From: Euonymus europaeus
Taxonomy: Eukaryota; Streptophyta; Magnoliopsida; Celastrales; Celastraceae
Length of the DNA stretch: 64,000 nt
Assembly (NCBI GenBank): GCA_963580455.1
Contig: OY756967.1
Span: forward strand, 12,236,501 to 12,300,500
Direction of reading: 5' to 3'
The notes beneath the pieces are model-generated. The model was not told the origin of the DNA. It made no database searches and saw nothing but the letters and a program-made list of their open reading frames with translations. The number at the start of each line of letters is the position of its first letter. Within the stretch, counting starts at the first letter, position 1. The position numbers and the translations under genes were made by a program. Shown here one piece after another: positions 42,141-53,509 of the stretch.

Positions 42141-44700
42141 TTTTATTGTTCTTCTATGTTAAATTTTACGAAAATGAGCTTCCGGGGTTATTTCGATGCC
42201 AAAACACCAACTTTCTATGATAAATGGACAAAACCGTTAAAAGCTCCTCCATAGAGAGAGTTGAGCAACTTCAGACTATCAAAGTTGCTCGGTGTACACT
42301 TTTTATTGTTCTTCTATGTTAAATTTTACGAAAATGAGCTTCCGGGGTTATTTCGATGCCAAAACACCAACTTTGTATGACAAATGGACAAAACCGTTAA
42401 AAGCTCCTCCATAGAGAGAGTTGAGCAACTTCGGACTATCGAAGTTGCTCGGTGTACACTTTTTATTATTCTTCTATGTTAAATTTTATGAAAATGAGCT
42501 TCCAGGATTATTTCGATGCCAAAACACCAACTTTCTATGACAAATGGAAAAAACCGTTAAAAGCACCTCCATAGCGAGAGTTGAGCAACTTCGGACAATC
42601 AAAGTTGCTCGGTGTACAATTTATATTGTTCTACTAAGTCAAATTTTACGAGTATAAGCTTCCAAGATTATTTCGATGCCAAAACATTAACTTTCTATGA
42701 CAAATGGACAAAACCGTTAAAAGCAGCTCCATAAAAAGAGTTGAGCATCTTCGGACTATCAAAGTTGCTCGGTGTACACTTTTTATTGTTCTTCTATGTT
42801 AACTTTTACGAAAATGAGCTTCCGTGGTTATTTCGATGCCAAAACACCAACTTTCTATGACAAATGGACAAAACCGTTAAAAGCTCCTCCATAGAGAGAG
42901 TTGAGCAACTTCGGACTATCGAAGTTGCTCGGTGTACACTTTTTATTGTTCTTTTATGTTAAATTTTACGAAAATGAGCTTGCACGATTATTTCGATGCC
43001 AAAACACCAACTTTCTATGATAAATGGACAAAACCGTTAAAAGCTCTTCCATAGAGAGAGTTTAGCAACTTCGGACTATCAAAGTTGCTCGGTGTACACT
43101 TTATATTGTTCTACTAAGTCAAATTTTACGAGTATAAGCTTCCAAGATTATTTCGATGCCAAAACATTAACTTTCTATGACAAATGGACAAAATTGTTAA
43201 AAGCACCTCCATAGAAAGAGTTGAGCATCTTCGGACAATCAAAGTTGCTCGGTGTACACTTTTTATTGTTCCTTTATGTTAAATTTTACGAAAATGAGCT
43301 TCCAGGATTATTTCGATGCCAAAACACCAACTTTTTATGACAAATGGACAAAACCGTTAAAAGCTCTTCCATAGCGAGAGTTGAGCAACTTCGGATAATC
43401 AAAGTTGCTCGGTGTACAATTTATATTGTTCTACTAAGTCAAATTTTACGAGTCTAAGCTTTCAAGATTATTTTGATGCCAAAACATTAACTTTCTATGA
43501 CAAATGGACAAAACCGTTAAAATCTCTTCCATAGAAAGAGTTGAGCATCTTCGGACAATCAAAGTTGCTCGGTGTACACTTTTTATTGTTCTTCTATGTT
43601 AAATTTTACGAAAATGAGCTTCCGGGGTTATTTCGATGCCAAAACACCAACTTTCTATGATAAATGGACAAAACCGTTAAAAGCTCCTCCATAGAGAGAG
43701 TTGAGCAACTTCAGACTATCAAAGTTGCTCGGTGTACACTTTTTATTGTTCTTCTATGTTAAATTTTACGAAAATGAGCTTCCGGGGTTATTTCGATGCC
43801 AAAACACCAACTTTGTATGACAAATGGACAAAACCGTTAAAAGCTCCTCCATAGAGAGAGTTGAGCAACTTCGGACTATCGAAGTTGCTCGGTGTACACT
43901 TTTTATTATTCTTCTATGTTAAATTTTATGAAAATGAGCTTCCAGGATTATTTCGATGCCAAAACACCAACTTTCTATGACAAATGGAAAAAACCGTTAA
44001 AAGCACCTCCATAGCGAGAGTTGAGCAACTTCGGACAATCAAAGTTGCTCGGTGTACAATTTATATTGTTCTACTAAGTCAAATTTTACGAGTATAAGCT
44101 TCCAAGATTATTTCGATGCCAAAACATTAACTTTCTATGACAAATGGACAAAACCGTTAAAAGCAGCTCCATAGAAAGAGTTGAGCATCTTCGGACTATC
44201 AAAGTTGCTCGGTGTACACTTTTTATTGTTCTTCTATGTTAACTTTTACGAAAATGAGCTTCCGTGGTTATTTCGATGCCAAAACACCAACTTTCTATGA
44301 CAAATGGACAAAACCGTTAAAAGCTCCTCCATAGAGAGAGTTGAGCAACTTCGGACTATCGAAGTTGCTCGGTGTACACTTTTTATTGTTCTTTTATGTT
44401 AAATTTTACGAAAATGAGCTTGCACGATTATTTCGATGCCAAAACACCAACTTTCTATGATAAATGGACAAAACCGTTAAAAGCTCTTCCATAGAGAGAG
44501 TTTAGCAACTTCGGACTATCAAAGTTGCTCGGTGTACACTTTATATTGTTCTACTAAGTCAAATTTTACGAGTATAAGCTTCCAAGATTATTTCGATGCC
44601 AAAACATTAACTTTCTATGACAAATGGACAAAATTGTTAAAAGCACCTCCATAGAAAGAGTTGAGCATCTTCGGACAATCAAAGTTGCTCGGTGTACACT
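41821..44700 (+). repeat. 9-monomer (1,440-bp) HOR, two nearly identical tandem copies
   Basis: Bases 41,821-43,260 and 43,261-44,700 were compared line by line. Only two substitutions were seen: AAAGGCTC/AAAAGCTC at about 41,922/43,362, and CATAAAAAG/CATAGAAAG at about 42,734/44,174. That is about 99.9% identity, the closest long pair in the window. The unit has two perfect dyads (42,423 and 42,903 in copy 1) among nine dyad positions. Left and right edges are sharp: before 41,780 and after 44,713 the sequences differ. It is a recent duplication, or a possible assembly duplicate. Confidence 0.88.
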
Positions 44701-47700
44701 TTTTATTGTTCTTTTACGTTAAATTTTACGAAAATGAACTTCCAGGATTATTTCGATGCCAAAACACCAACTTTCTATGACAAATGGACAAAACCGTTAA
44801 AAGCTCCTCCATAGAGAGAGTTGAGCAACTTCGGACTATCGAAGTTGCTCGGTGTACAATTTTTATTGTTCTTCTATGTTAAATTTTAAGAAAATGAGCT
44901 TCCAGGATTATTTCGATGCCAAAACACCAACTTTCTATGACAAATGGACAAAACCGTTAAAAGCTCTTCCATAGAGAGAGTTTAGCAACTTCGGACTATC
45001 AAAGTTGCTCGGTGTACACTTTATATTGTTCTACTAAGTCAAATTTTACGAGTATAAGCTTCCAAGATTATTTCGATGCCAAAACATTAACTTTCTATGA
45101 CAAATGGACAAAATTGTTAAAAGCACCTCCATAGAAAGAGTTGAGCATCTTCGGACAATCAAAGTTGCTCGGTGTACACTTTTTATTGTTCTTTTATGTT
45201 AAATTTTACGAAAATGAAGTTCCAGGATTATTTCGATGCCAAAACACCAACTTTCTATGACAAATGGACAAAACCGTTAAAAGCTCCTCCTTGGAGAGAG
45301 TTGAGCAACTTCGGACTATCGAAGTTGCTCGGTGTACACTTTTTATTGTTCTTCTATGTTAAATTTTAAGAAAATGAGCTTCCAGGATTATTTCGATTCC
45401 AAAACACCAACTTTCTATGACAAATGGACAAAACCGTTAAAAGCTCCTCCATAGCGAGAGTTGAGAAACTTCGGACAATCAAAGTTGCTCGGTGTACAAT
45501 TTATATTGTTCTACTAAGTCAAATTTTACGAGTATAAGCTTTCAAGATTATTTCGATGCCAAAACATTAACTTTCTATGACAAATGGACAAAACCGTTAA
45601 AATCTCCTCCATAGAAAGAGTTGAGCATCTTCGGACAATCAAAGTTGCTCGGTGTACACTTTTTATTGTTCTTCTATGTTAAATTTTATGAAAATGAGCT
45701 TCCGGGGTTATTTCGATGCCAAAACACCAACTTTCTATGACAAATGGACAAAACCGTTAAAAGCTCCTCCATAGAGAGAGTTGAGCAACTTCGGACTATC
45801 GAAATTGCTCGGTGTACACTTTTTATTATTCTTCTACGTTAAATTTTATGAAAATGAGCTTCCAGGATTATTTCGATGCCAAAACACCAACTTTCTATGA
45901 CAAATGGACAAAACCGTTAAAAACACCTCCATAGCGAGAGTTGAGCAACTTCGGACAATCAAAGTTGCTCGGTGTACAATTTATATTGTTCTACTAAGTC
46001 AAATTTTACGACTATAAGCTTCCAAGATTATTTCGATGCCAAAACATTAACTTTCTATGACAAATGGACAAAATTGTTAAAAGCACCTTCATAGAAAGAG
46101 TTGAGCATCTTCGGACAATCAAAGTTGCTCGGTGTACACTTTTTATTGTTCTTTTATGTTAAATTTTACGAAAATGAGCTTCCAGGATTATTTCGATGCC
46201 AAAACACCAACTTTCTATGACAAATGGAAAAAACCGTTAGAAGCTCCTCCATAGAGAGAGTTGAGCAACTTCGGACTATCGAAGTTGCTCGGTGTACACT
46301 TTTTATTATTCTTCTATGTTAAATTTTACGAAAATGAGCTTCCAGGATTATTTCGATGCCAAAACACCAACTTTCTATGACAAATAGACAAAACCGTTAA
46401 AAACACCTCCACAGAGAGAGTTGAGCAACTTCGGACAATCAATGTTGTTCGGTGTACACTTTTTATTGTTTTTTGTGTTAAATTTTACGAAAATGAGCTT
46501 GCACGATTATTTCGATGCCAAAACACCAACTTTCTATGACAAATGGACAAAACCGTTAAAAGTTCTTCCATAGAGAGAGTTTAGCAACTTCGGACTATCA
46601 AAGTTGCTCGGTGTACACTTTATATTGTTCTACTAAGTCAAATTTTACGACTATAAGCTTCCAAGATTATTTCGATGCCAAAACATTAACTTTCTATGAC
46701 AAATGGACAAAATTGTTAAAAGCACCTTCATAGAAAGAGTTGAGCATCTTCGGACAATCAAAGTTGCTCGGTGTACACTTTTTATTGTTCTTTTATGTTA
46801 AATTTTACGAAAATGGGCTTCCAGGATTATTTCGATGCCAAAACACCAACTTTCTATGACAAATGGACAAAACCGTTAAAAGCTCCTCCATAGAGAGAGT
46901 TGAGCAACTTCGGACTATCGAAGTTGCTCGGTGTACACTTTTTATTGTTCTTTTATGTTAAATTTTACGAAAATGAGCTTGCACGATTATTTCGATGCCA
47001 AAACACCAACTTTCTATGATAAATGGACAAAACCGTTAAAAGCTCTTCCATAGAGAGAGTTTAACAACTTCGGACTATCAAAGTTGCTCGGTGTACACTT
47101 TATATTGTTCTACTAAGTCAAATTTTACGAGTATAAGCTTCCAAGATTATTTCGATGCCAAAACATTAACTTTCTATGACAAATGGACAAAATTGTTAAA
47201 AGCACCTCCATAGAAAGAGTTGAGCATCTTCGGACAATCAAAGTTGCTCGGTGTACACTTTTTATTGTTCTTTTACGTTAAATTTTACGAAAATGAACTT
47301 CCAGGATTATTTCGATGCCAAAACACCAACTTTCTATGACAAATGGACAAAACCGTTAAAAGCTCCTCCATAGAGAGAGTTGAGCAACTTCGGACTATCG
47401 AAGTTGCTCGGTGTACAATTTTTATTGTTCTTCTATGTTAAATTTTAAGAAAATGAGCTTCCAGGATTATTTCGATGCCAAAACACCAACTTTCTATGAC
47501 AAATGGACAAAACCGTTAAAAGCTCTTCCATAGAGAGAGTTTAGCAACTTCGGACTATCAAAGTTGCTCGGTGTACACTTTATATTGTTCTACTAAGTCA
47601 AATTTTACGAGTATAAGCTTCCAAGATTATTTCGATGCCAAAACATTAACTTTCTATGACAAATGGACAAAATTGTTAAAAGCACCTCCATAGAAAGAGT

Positions 47701-49475
47701 TGAGCATCTTCGGACAATCAAAGTTGCTCGGTGTACACTTTTTATTGTTCTTTTATGTTAAATTTTACGAAAATGAACTTCCAGGATTATTTCGATGCCA
47801 AAACACCAACTTTCTATGACAAATGGACAAAACCGTTAAAAGCTCCTCCTTGGAGAGAGTTGAGCAACTTCGGACTATCGAAGTTGCTCGGTGTACACTT
47901 TTTATTGTTCTTCTATGTTAAATTTTAAGAAAATGAGCTTCCAGGATTATTTCGATGCCAAAACACCAACTTTCTATGACAAATGGACAAAACCGTTAAA
48001 AGCTCCTCCATAGCGAGAGTTGAGAAACTTCGGACAATCAAAGTTGCTCGGTGTACAATTTATATTGTTCTACTAAGTCAAATTTTACGAGTATAAGCTT
48101 TCAAGATTATTTCGATGCCAAAACATTAACTTTCTATGACAAATGGACAAAACCGTTAAAATCTCCTCCATAGAAAGAGTTGAGCATCTTCGGACAATCA
48201 AAGTTGCTCGGTGTACACTTTTTATTGTTCTTCTATGTTAAATTTTACGAAAATGAGCTTCCGGGGTTATTTCGATGCCAAAACACCAACTTTCTATGAC
48301 AAATGGACAAAACCGTTAAAAGCTCCTCCATAGAGAGAGTTGAGCAACTTCGGACTATCGAAATTGCTCGGTGTACACTTTTTATTATTCTTCTACGTTA
48401 AATTTTATGAAAATGAGCTTCCAGGATTATTTCGATGCCAAAACACCAACTTTCTATGATAAATGGACAAAACCGTTAAAAACACCTCCATAGCGAGAGT
48501 TGAGCAACTTCGGACAATCAAAGTTGCTCGGTGTACAATTTATATTGTTCTACTAAGTCAAATTTTACGACTATAAGCTTCCAAGATTATTTCGATGCCA
48601 AAACATTAACTTTCTATGATAAATGGACAAAATTGTTAAAAGCACCTTCATAGAAAGAGTTGAGCATCTTCGGACAATCAAAGTTGCTCGGTGTACACTT
48701 TTTATTGTTCTTTTATGTTAAATTTTACGAAAATGAGCTTCCAGGATTATTTCGATGCCAAAACACCAACTTTCTATGACAAATGGAAAAAACCGTTAGA
48801 AGCTCCTCCATAGAGAGAGTTGAGCAACTTCGGACTATCGAAGTTGCTCGGTGTACACTTTTTATTATTCTTCTATGTTAAATTTTACGAAAATGAGCTT
48901 CCAGGATTATTTCGATGCCAAAACACCAACTTTCTATGACAAATAGACAAAACCGTTAAAAACACCTCCACAGAGAGAGTTGAGCAACTTCGGACAATCA
49001 ATGTTGTTCGGTGTACACTTTTTATTGTTTTTTGTGTTAAATTTTACGAAAATGAGCTTGCACGATTATTTCGATGCCAAAACACCAACTTTCTATGACA
49101 AATGGACAAAACCGTTAAAAGTTCTTCCATAGAGAGAGTTTAGCAACTTCGGACTATCAAAGTTGCTCGGTGTACACTTTATATTGTTCTACTAAGTCAA
49201 ATTTTACGACTATAAGCTTCCAAGATTATTTCGATGCCAAAACATTAACTTTCTATGACAAATGGACAAAATTGTTAAAAGCACCTTCATAGAAAGAGTT
49301 GAGCATCTTCGGACAATCAAAGTTGCTCGGTGTACACTTTTTATTGTTCTTTTATGTTAAATTTTACGAAAATGGGCTTCCAGGATTATTTCGATGCCAA
49401 AACACCAACTTTCTATGACAAATGGACAAAACCGTTAAAAGCTCCTCCATAGAGAGAGTTGAGCAACTTCGGACT
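44290..49475 (+). repeat. 16-monomer (2,559-bp) HOR, two tandem copies
   Basis: Copy 1 is about 44,290-46,848 and copy 2 about 46,849-49,407, with similarity running about 70 bases further. Shared rare markers are CTTTTACGTTAA, CTCCTCCTTGGAGAG (45,291 and 47,850), TACGACTATAAGC, TTGTTTTTTGTG (a 1-base deletion, which makes the unit 2,559) and AATGGGCTTCC. Five to six substitutions were seen, for example TTTAACAAC against TTTAGCAAC and TTCGATTCC against TTCGATGCC. Four of the 16 dyads are perfect in copy 1 (44,343, 44,823, 45,303, 46,263). Confidence 0.88.
45021..45090 (+). repeat. Class B diagnostic tract (example)
   Basis: Class B monomers differ from class A in a block of linked changes running across the monomer junction: TTATATTGTTCTACTAAGTC instead of TTTTTATTGTTCTTCTATGT, then GAGTATAAGCTTCCAAGATT instead of GAAAATGAGCTTCCAGGATT, then CATTAAC instead of CACCAAC. 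The block creates an AAGCTT (HindIII) site that class A lacks. In most of the right half it is followed by CATAGAAAGAGTTGAGCATC, so the next dyad is broken. The linked changes show A and B are separate lineages. They alternate irregularly, roughly one B to every one to three A. A sub-variant with TACAAGTATAAGCTTCCTAG marks 2.8-15.9 kb. Confidence 0.85.
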
Positions 49476-51645
49476 ATCAAAGTTGCTCGGTGTACACTTT
49501 ATATTGTTCTACTAAGTCAAATTTTACGAGTATAAGCTTCTAAGATTATTTCGATGCCAAAACACCAACTTTCTATGACAAATGGACAAAACCGTTAAAA
49601 GCTCCTCCATAGAGAGAGTTGAGCAACTTCGGACTATCAAAGTTGCTCGGTGTACACTTTTTATTGTTCTTCTATGTTAAATTTTAAGAAAATGAGCTTC
49701 TAGGATTATTTCGATGCCAAAACACCAACTTTCTATGACAAATGGAAAAAACCGTTAAAAGCTCCTCCATAGAGAGAGTTGAGCAACTTTGGACAATCAA
49801 AGTTGCTCGGTGTACACTTTATATTGTTCTACTAAGTCAAATTTTACGAGTATAAGCTTCCAAGATTATTTCGATTCCAAAACATTAACTTTCTATGACA
49901 AATGGACAAAACCGTTAAAAGCACTTCCATAGAGAGAGTTTAGCAACTTCGGACTATCAAAGTTGCTCGGTGTACACTTTATATTGTTCTACTAAGTCAA
50001 ATTTTACGAGTATAAGCTTTCAGGATTATTTCGATGCCAAAACATTAACTTTCTATGACAAATGGACAAAACCGTTAAAATCTCCACCATAGAAAGAGTT
50101 GAGCATCTTCGGACAATCAAAGTTGCTCGGTGTACACTTTTTATTGTTCTTCTATGTTAAATTTTAAGAAAATGAGCTTCCAGGATTATTTCGATGCCAA
50201 AACACCAACTTTCTATGACAAATGGACAAAACCGTTAAAAGCTCCTCCATAGAGAGAGTTGAGCAACTTCGGACTATCGAAGTTGCTCGGTATACACTTT
50301 TTATTGTTCTTCTATGTTAAATTTTAAGAAAATGAGCTTCCAGGATTATTTCGATGCCAAAACACCAGCTTTCTATGACAAATGGACAAAACCGTTAAAA
50401 GCTCCTCCATAGCGAGAGTTGAGCAACTTCGGACAATCAAAGTTGCTCGGTGTACAATTTATATTGTTCTACTAAGTCAAATTTTACGAGTATAAGCTTT
50501 CAGGATTATTTCGATGCCAAAACATTAACTTTCTATGACAAATGGACAAAACCGTTAAAATCTCCACCATAGAAAGAGTTGAGCATCTTCGGACAATCAA
50601 AGTTGCTCGGTGTACACTTTTTATTGTTCTTCTATATTAAATTTTACGAAAATGAGCTTCCGGGGTTATTTCGATGCCAAAACACCAACTTTCTATGACA
50701 AATGGACAAAACCGTTAAAAGCTCCTCCATAGAGAGAGTTGAGCAACTTCGGACTATCGAAGTTGCTCGGTGTACACTTTTTATTATTCTTCTATGTTAA
50801 ATTTTATGAAAATGAGCTTCCAGGATTATTTTGATGCCGAAACACCAACTTTCTATGACAAATGGACAAAACCGTTAAAAGCACCTCCATAGCGAGAGTT
50901 GAGAAACTTCGGACAATCAAAGTTGCTCGGTGTACAATTAATATTGTTCTTCTATGTTAAATTTTACGAAAATGAGCTTCCGGGGTTATTTCGATGCCAA
51001 AACACCAACTTTCTATGACAAATGGACAAAACCGTTAAAAGCTCCTCCATAGAGAGAGTTGAGCAACTTCGGACTATCGAAGTTGCTCGGTATACACTTT
51101 TTATTGTTCTTCTATGTTAAATTTTACGAAAATGAGCTTCCGGGGTTATTTCGATGCCAAAACACCAACTTTCTATGACAAATGGACAAAACCGTTAAAA
51201 GCTCCTCCATAGAGAGAGTTGAGCAACTTCGGACTATCGAAGTTGCTCGGTGTACACTTTTTATTGTTCTTCTATGTTAAATTTTAAGAAAATGAGCTTC
51301 CAGGATTATTTCGATGCCAAAACACCAACTTTCTATGACAAATGGACAAAACCGTTAAAAGCTCCTCCATAGCGAGAGTTGAGCAACTTCGGACAATCAA
51401 AGTTGCTCGGTGTACAATTTATATTGTTCTACTAAGTCAAATTTTATGAGTATAAGCTTTCAAGATTATTTCGATGCCAAAACATTAACTTTCTATGACA
51501 AATGGACAAAACCGTTAAAATCTCCTCCATAGAAAGAGTTGAGCATCTTCGGACAATCAAAGTTGCTCGGTGTACACTTTTTATTGTTCTTTTATGATAA
51601 ATTTTTTGAGTATAAGCTTCAAAGATTATTTCGATGCCAAAAAAT

Positions 51646-52322
51646 TAACTTTCTATGACAAATGGACAAAACCGTTAAAAGCACCTCCATAGCGAGAGTT
51701 GAGCGACTTCGGACAATCAAAGTTGCTCGGTGTACAATTTATATTGTTCTACTAAGTCAAATTTTACGAGTATAAGCTTCCAAGATTATTTCGATGCCAA
51801 AACATTAACTTTCTATGACAAATGGACAAAATTTTTAAAAGCACCTCCATAGAAAGAGTTGAGCATCTTCGGACTATCAATGTTGCTCGGTGTACACTTT
51901 TTATTGTTCTTTTATGTTAAATTTTACGAAAATGAGCTTCCAGGATTATTTCGATGCCAAAACACCAACTTTCTATGACAAATGGACAAAACCGTTAAAA
52001 GCACCTCCATAGCGAGAGTTGAGCGACTTCGGACAATCAAAGTTGCTCGGTGTACAATTTATATTGTTCTACTAAGTCAAATTTTACGAGTATAAGCTTC
52101 CAAGATTATTTCGATGCCAAAACATTAACTTTCTATGACAAATGGACAAAATTTTTAAAAGCACCTCCATAGAAAGAGTTGAGCATCTTCGGACTATCAA
52201 TGTTGCTCGGTGTACACTTTTTATTGTTCTTTTATGTTAAATTTTACGAAAATGAGCTTCCAGGATTATTTCGATGCCAAAACACCAACTTTCTATGACA
52301 AATGGACAAAACCGTTAAAAGC
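51646..52322 (+). repeat. Exact 2-monomer (320-bp) tandem duplication
   Basis: Bases 51,661-51,980 and 51,981-52,300 show no difference on reading. The repeated dimer carries the rare GAGCGACTTCGG, AAAATTTTTAAAAGC and CAATGTTGCTCGG. Shared sequence starts at about 51,646 and stops at 52,322, where GCACC changes to GCTCC, giving 2.1 copies. Absence of any difference over 677 bases implies a very recent event. Confidence 0.88.
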
Positions 52323-53140
52323 TCCTCCATAGAGAGAGTTGAGCAACTTCGGACTATCGAAGTTGCTCGGTATACACTTTTTATTGTTCTTCTATGTTAA
52401 ATTTTAAGAAAATGAGCTTCCAGGATTATTTCGATGCCAAAACACCAACTTTCTATGACAAATGGACAAAACCGTTAAAAGCTCCTCCATAGCGAGAGTT
52501 GATCGACTTCGGACAATCAAAGTTGCTCGGTGTACAATTTATATTGTTCTACTAAGTCAAATTTTACGAGTATAAGCTTTCAAGATTATTTCGATGCCAA
52601 AACATTAACTTTCTATGACAAATGGACAAAACCGTTAAAATCTCCTCCATAGAAAGAGTTGAGCATCTTCGGACAATCAAAGTTGCTCGGTGTACACTTT
52701 TTATTGTTCTTCTATGTTAAATTTTACGAAAATGAGCTTCCGGGGTTATTTCGATGCCAAAACACCAACTTTCCATGACAAATGGACAAAACCGTTAAAA
52801 GCTCCTCCATAGAGAGAGTTGAGCAACTTCGGACTATCGAAGTTGCTCGGTGTACAATTTATATTGTTCTACTAAGTCAAATTTTACGAGTATAAGCTTC
52901 CAAGATTATTTCGATGCCAAAACATTAACTTTCTATGACAAATGGACAAAATTTTTAAAAGCACCTCCATAGAAAGAGTTGAGCATCTTCGGACTATCGA
53001 AGTTGCTCGGTGTACACTTTTTATTGTTCTTTTATGTTAAATTTTACGAAAATGAGCTTCCAGGATTATTTCGATGCCAAAACACCAACTTTCTATGACA
53101 AATGGACAAAACCGTTAAAAGCTCCTCCATAGAGAGAGTT

Positions 53141-53168
53141 GAGCAACTTCGGACTATCGAAGTTGCTC
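53141..53168 (+). other. Perfect 28-bp dyad, 11-bp arms with 6-bp centre
   Basis: The arms GAGCAACTTCG and CGAAGTTGCTC are exact reverse complements around the centre GACTAT. The same perfect form is seen at 4,039-4,066, 12,192-12,219, 38,423-38,450, 42,423-42,450, 42,903-42,930, 44,823-44,850, 45,303-45,330, 46,263-46,290, 46,902-46,929 and many other places. Other monomers keep CAAAG in the right arm (one mismatch), GAGCATC or TTTAGCAAC in the left arm, or CAATGTTGTTC (several mismatches). Such a sequence could form a hairpin or cruciform or bind a dimeric protein. That function is inference; dyads are known to be enriched in several centromeric satellites. Confidence 0.85.
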
Positions 53169-53169
53169 G

Positions 53170-53177
53170 GTGTACAC
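53170..53177. other. 8-bp palindrome GTGTACAC beside the dyad
   Basis: GTGTACAC is its own reverse complement and starts one base after the right arm of the dyad. It is present in most class A monomers. Where the next tract is class B it is often GTGTACAA, and rare copies are GTATACAC or GATGTACAC. It contains the TGTACA hexamer. The proximity of two symmetrical elements in each monomer makes this the most structured part of the unit. No function is demonstrated. Confidence 0.7.
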
Positions 53178-53509
53178 TTTTTATTGTTCTTCTATGTTAA
53201 ATTTTATGAAAATGAGCTTCCAGGATTATTTTGATGCCGAAACACCAACTTTCTATGACAAATGGACAAAACCGTTAAAAGCACCCCCATAGCGAGAGTT
53301 GAGAAACTTCGGACAATCAAAGTTGCTCGGTGTACAATTTATATTGTTCTTCTATGTTAAATTTTACGAAAATGAGCTTCCAGGATTATTTCGATGCCAA
53401 AACACAACTTTCTAGGACAAATAGACAAAACCGTTAAAAACACCTCCATAGGGAGAGTTGAGCAACTTCGGACAATCAATGTCGCTCGGTGTACACATTT
53501 TATTGCTCT

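Larger units (their letters stand above)
53061..53220 (+). repeat. Reference class A monomer (160 bp)
   Basis: This is a near-consensus copy, chosen as a guide. Monomer base 1 is the C of CAGGATTATT. In order it holds TTTCGATGCC at 9-18, CACCAAC at 23-29, TTTCTATGACAAATGG at 30-45, AACCGTTAAAA at 50-60, CTCCTCCATAGAGAGAG at 62-78, the dyad at 81-108, GTGTACAC at 110-117, GTTCTTCTATGTTAA at 126-140 and ATGAGCTTC at 152-160. The usual TACGAA near the end is TATGAA here. It has 59 or so G+C bases of 160. TCGA occurs both at the start and in the dyad, and TGTACA occurs once, so TaqI and BsrGI should cut most monomers and give a 160-bp ladder. Confidence 0.9.

Noticed and set aside
45172..47928. 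Pair of 65-codon open frames 2,559 bases apart with nearly the same sequence
   Set aside because: They reflect the 16-monomer duplication and the CCTTGGAGAG change that removes a stop. Near-identity comes from recent duplication, not protein selection.
53148..53164. CENP-B box
   Set aside because: CTTCGGACTATCGAAGT shares TTCG and the central A with the CENP-B box pattern but lacks the CGGG half, so it is not a match.
53170..53177. GTGTACAC as a transcription factor operator
   Set aside because: There is no promoter or gene nearby. An 8-bp palindrome in a repeat is recorded only as a sequence feature.
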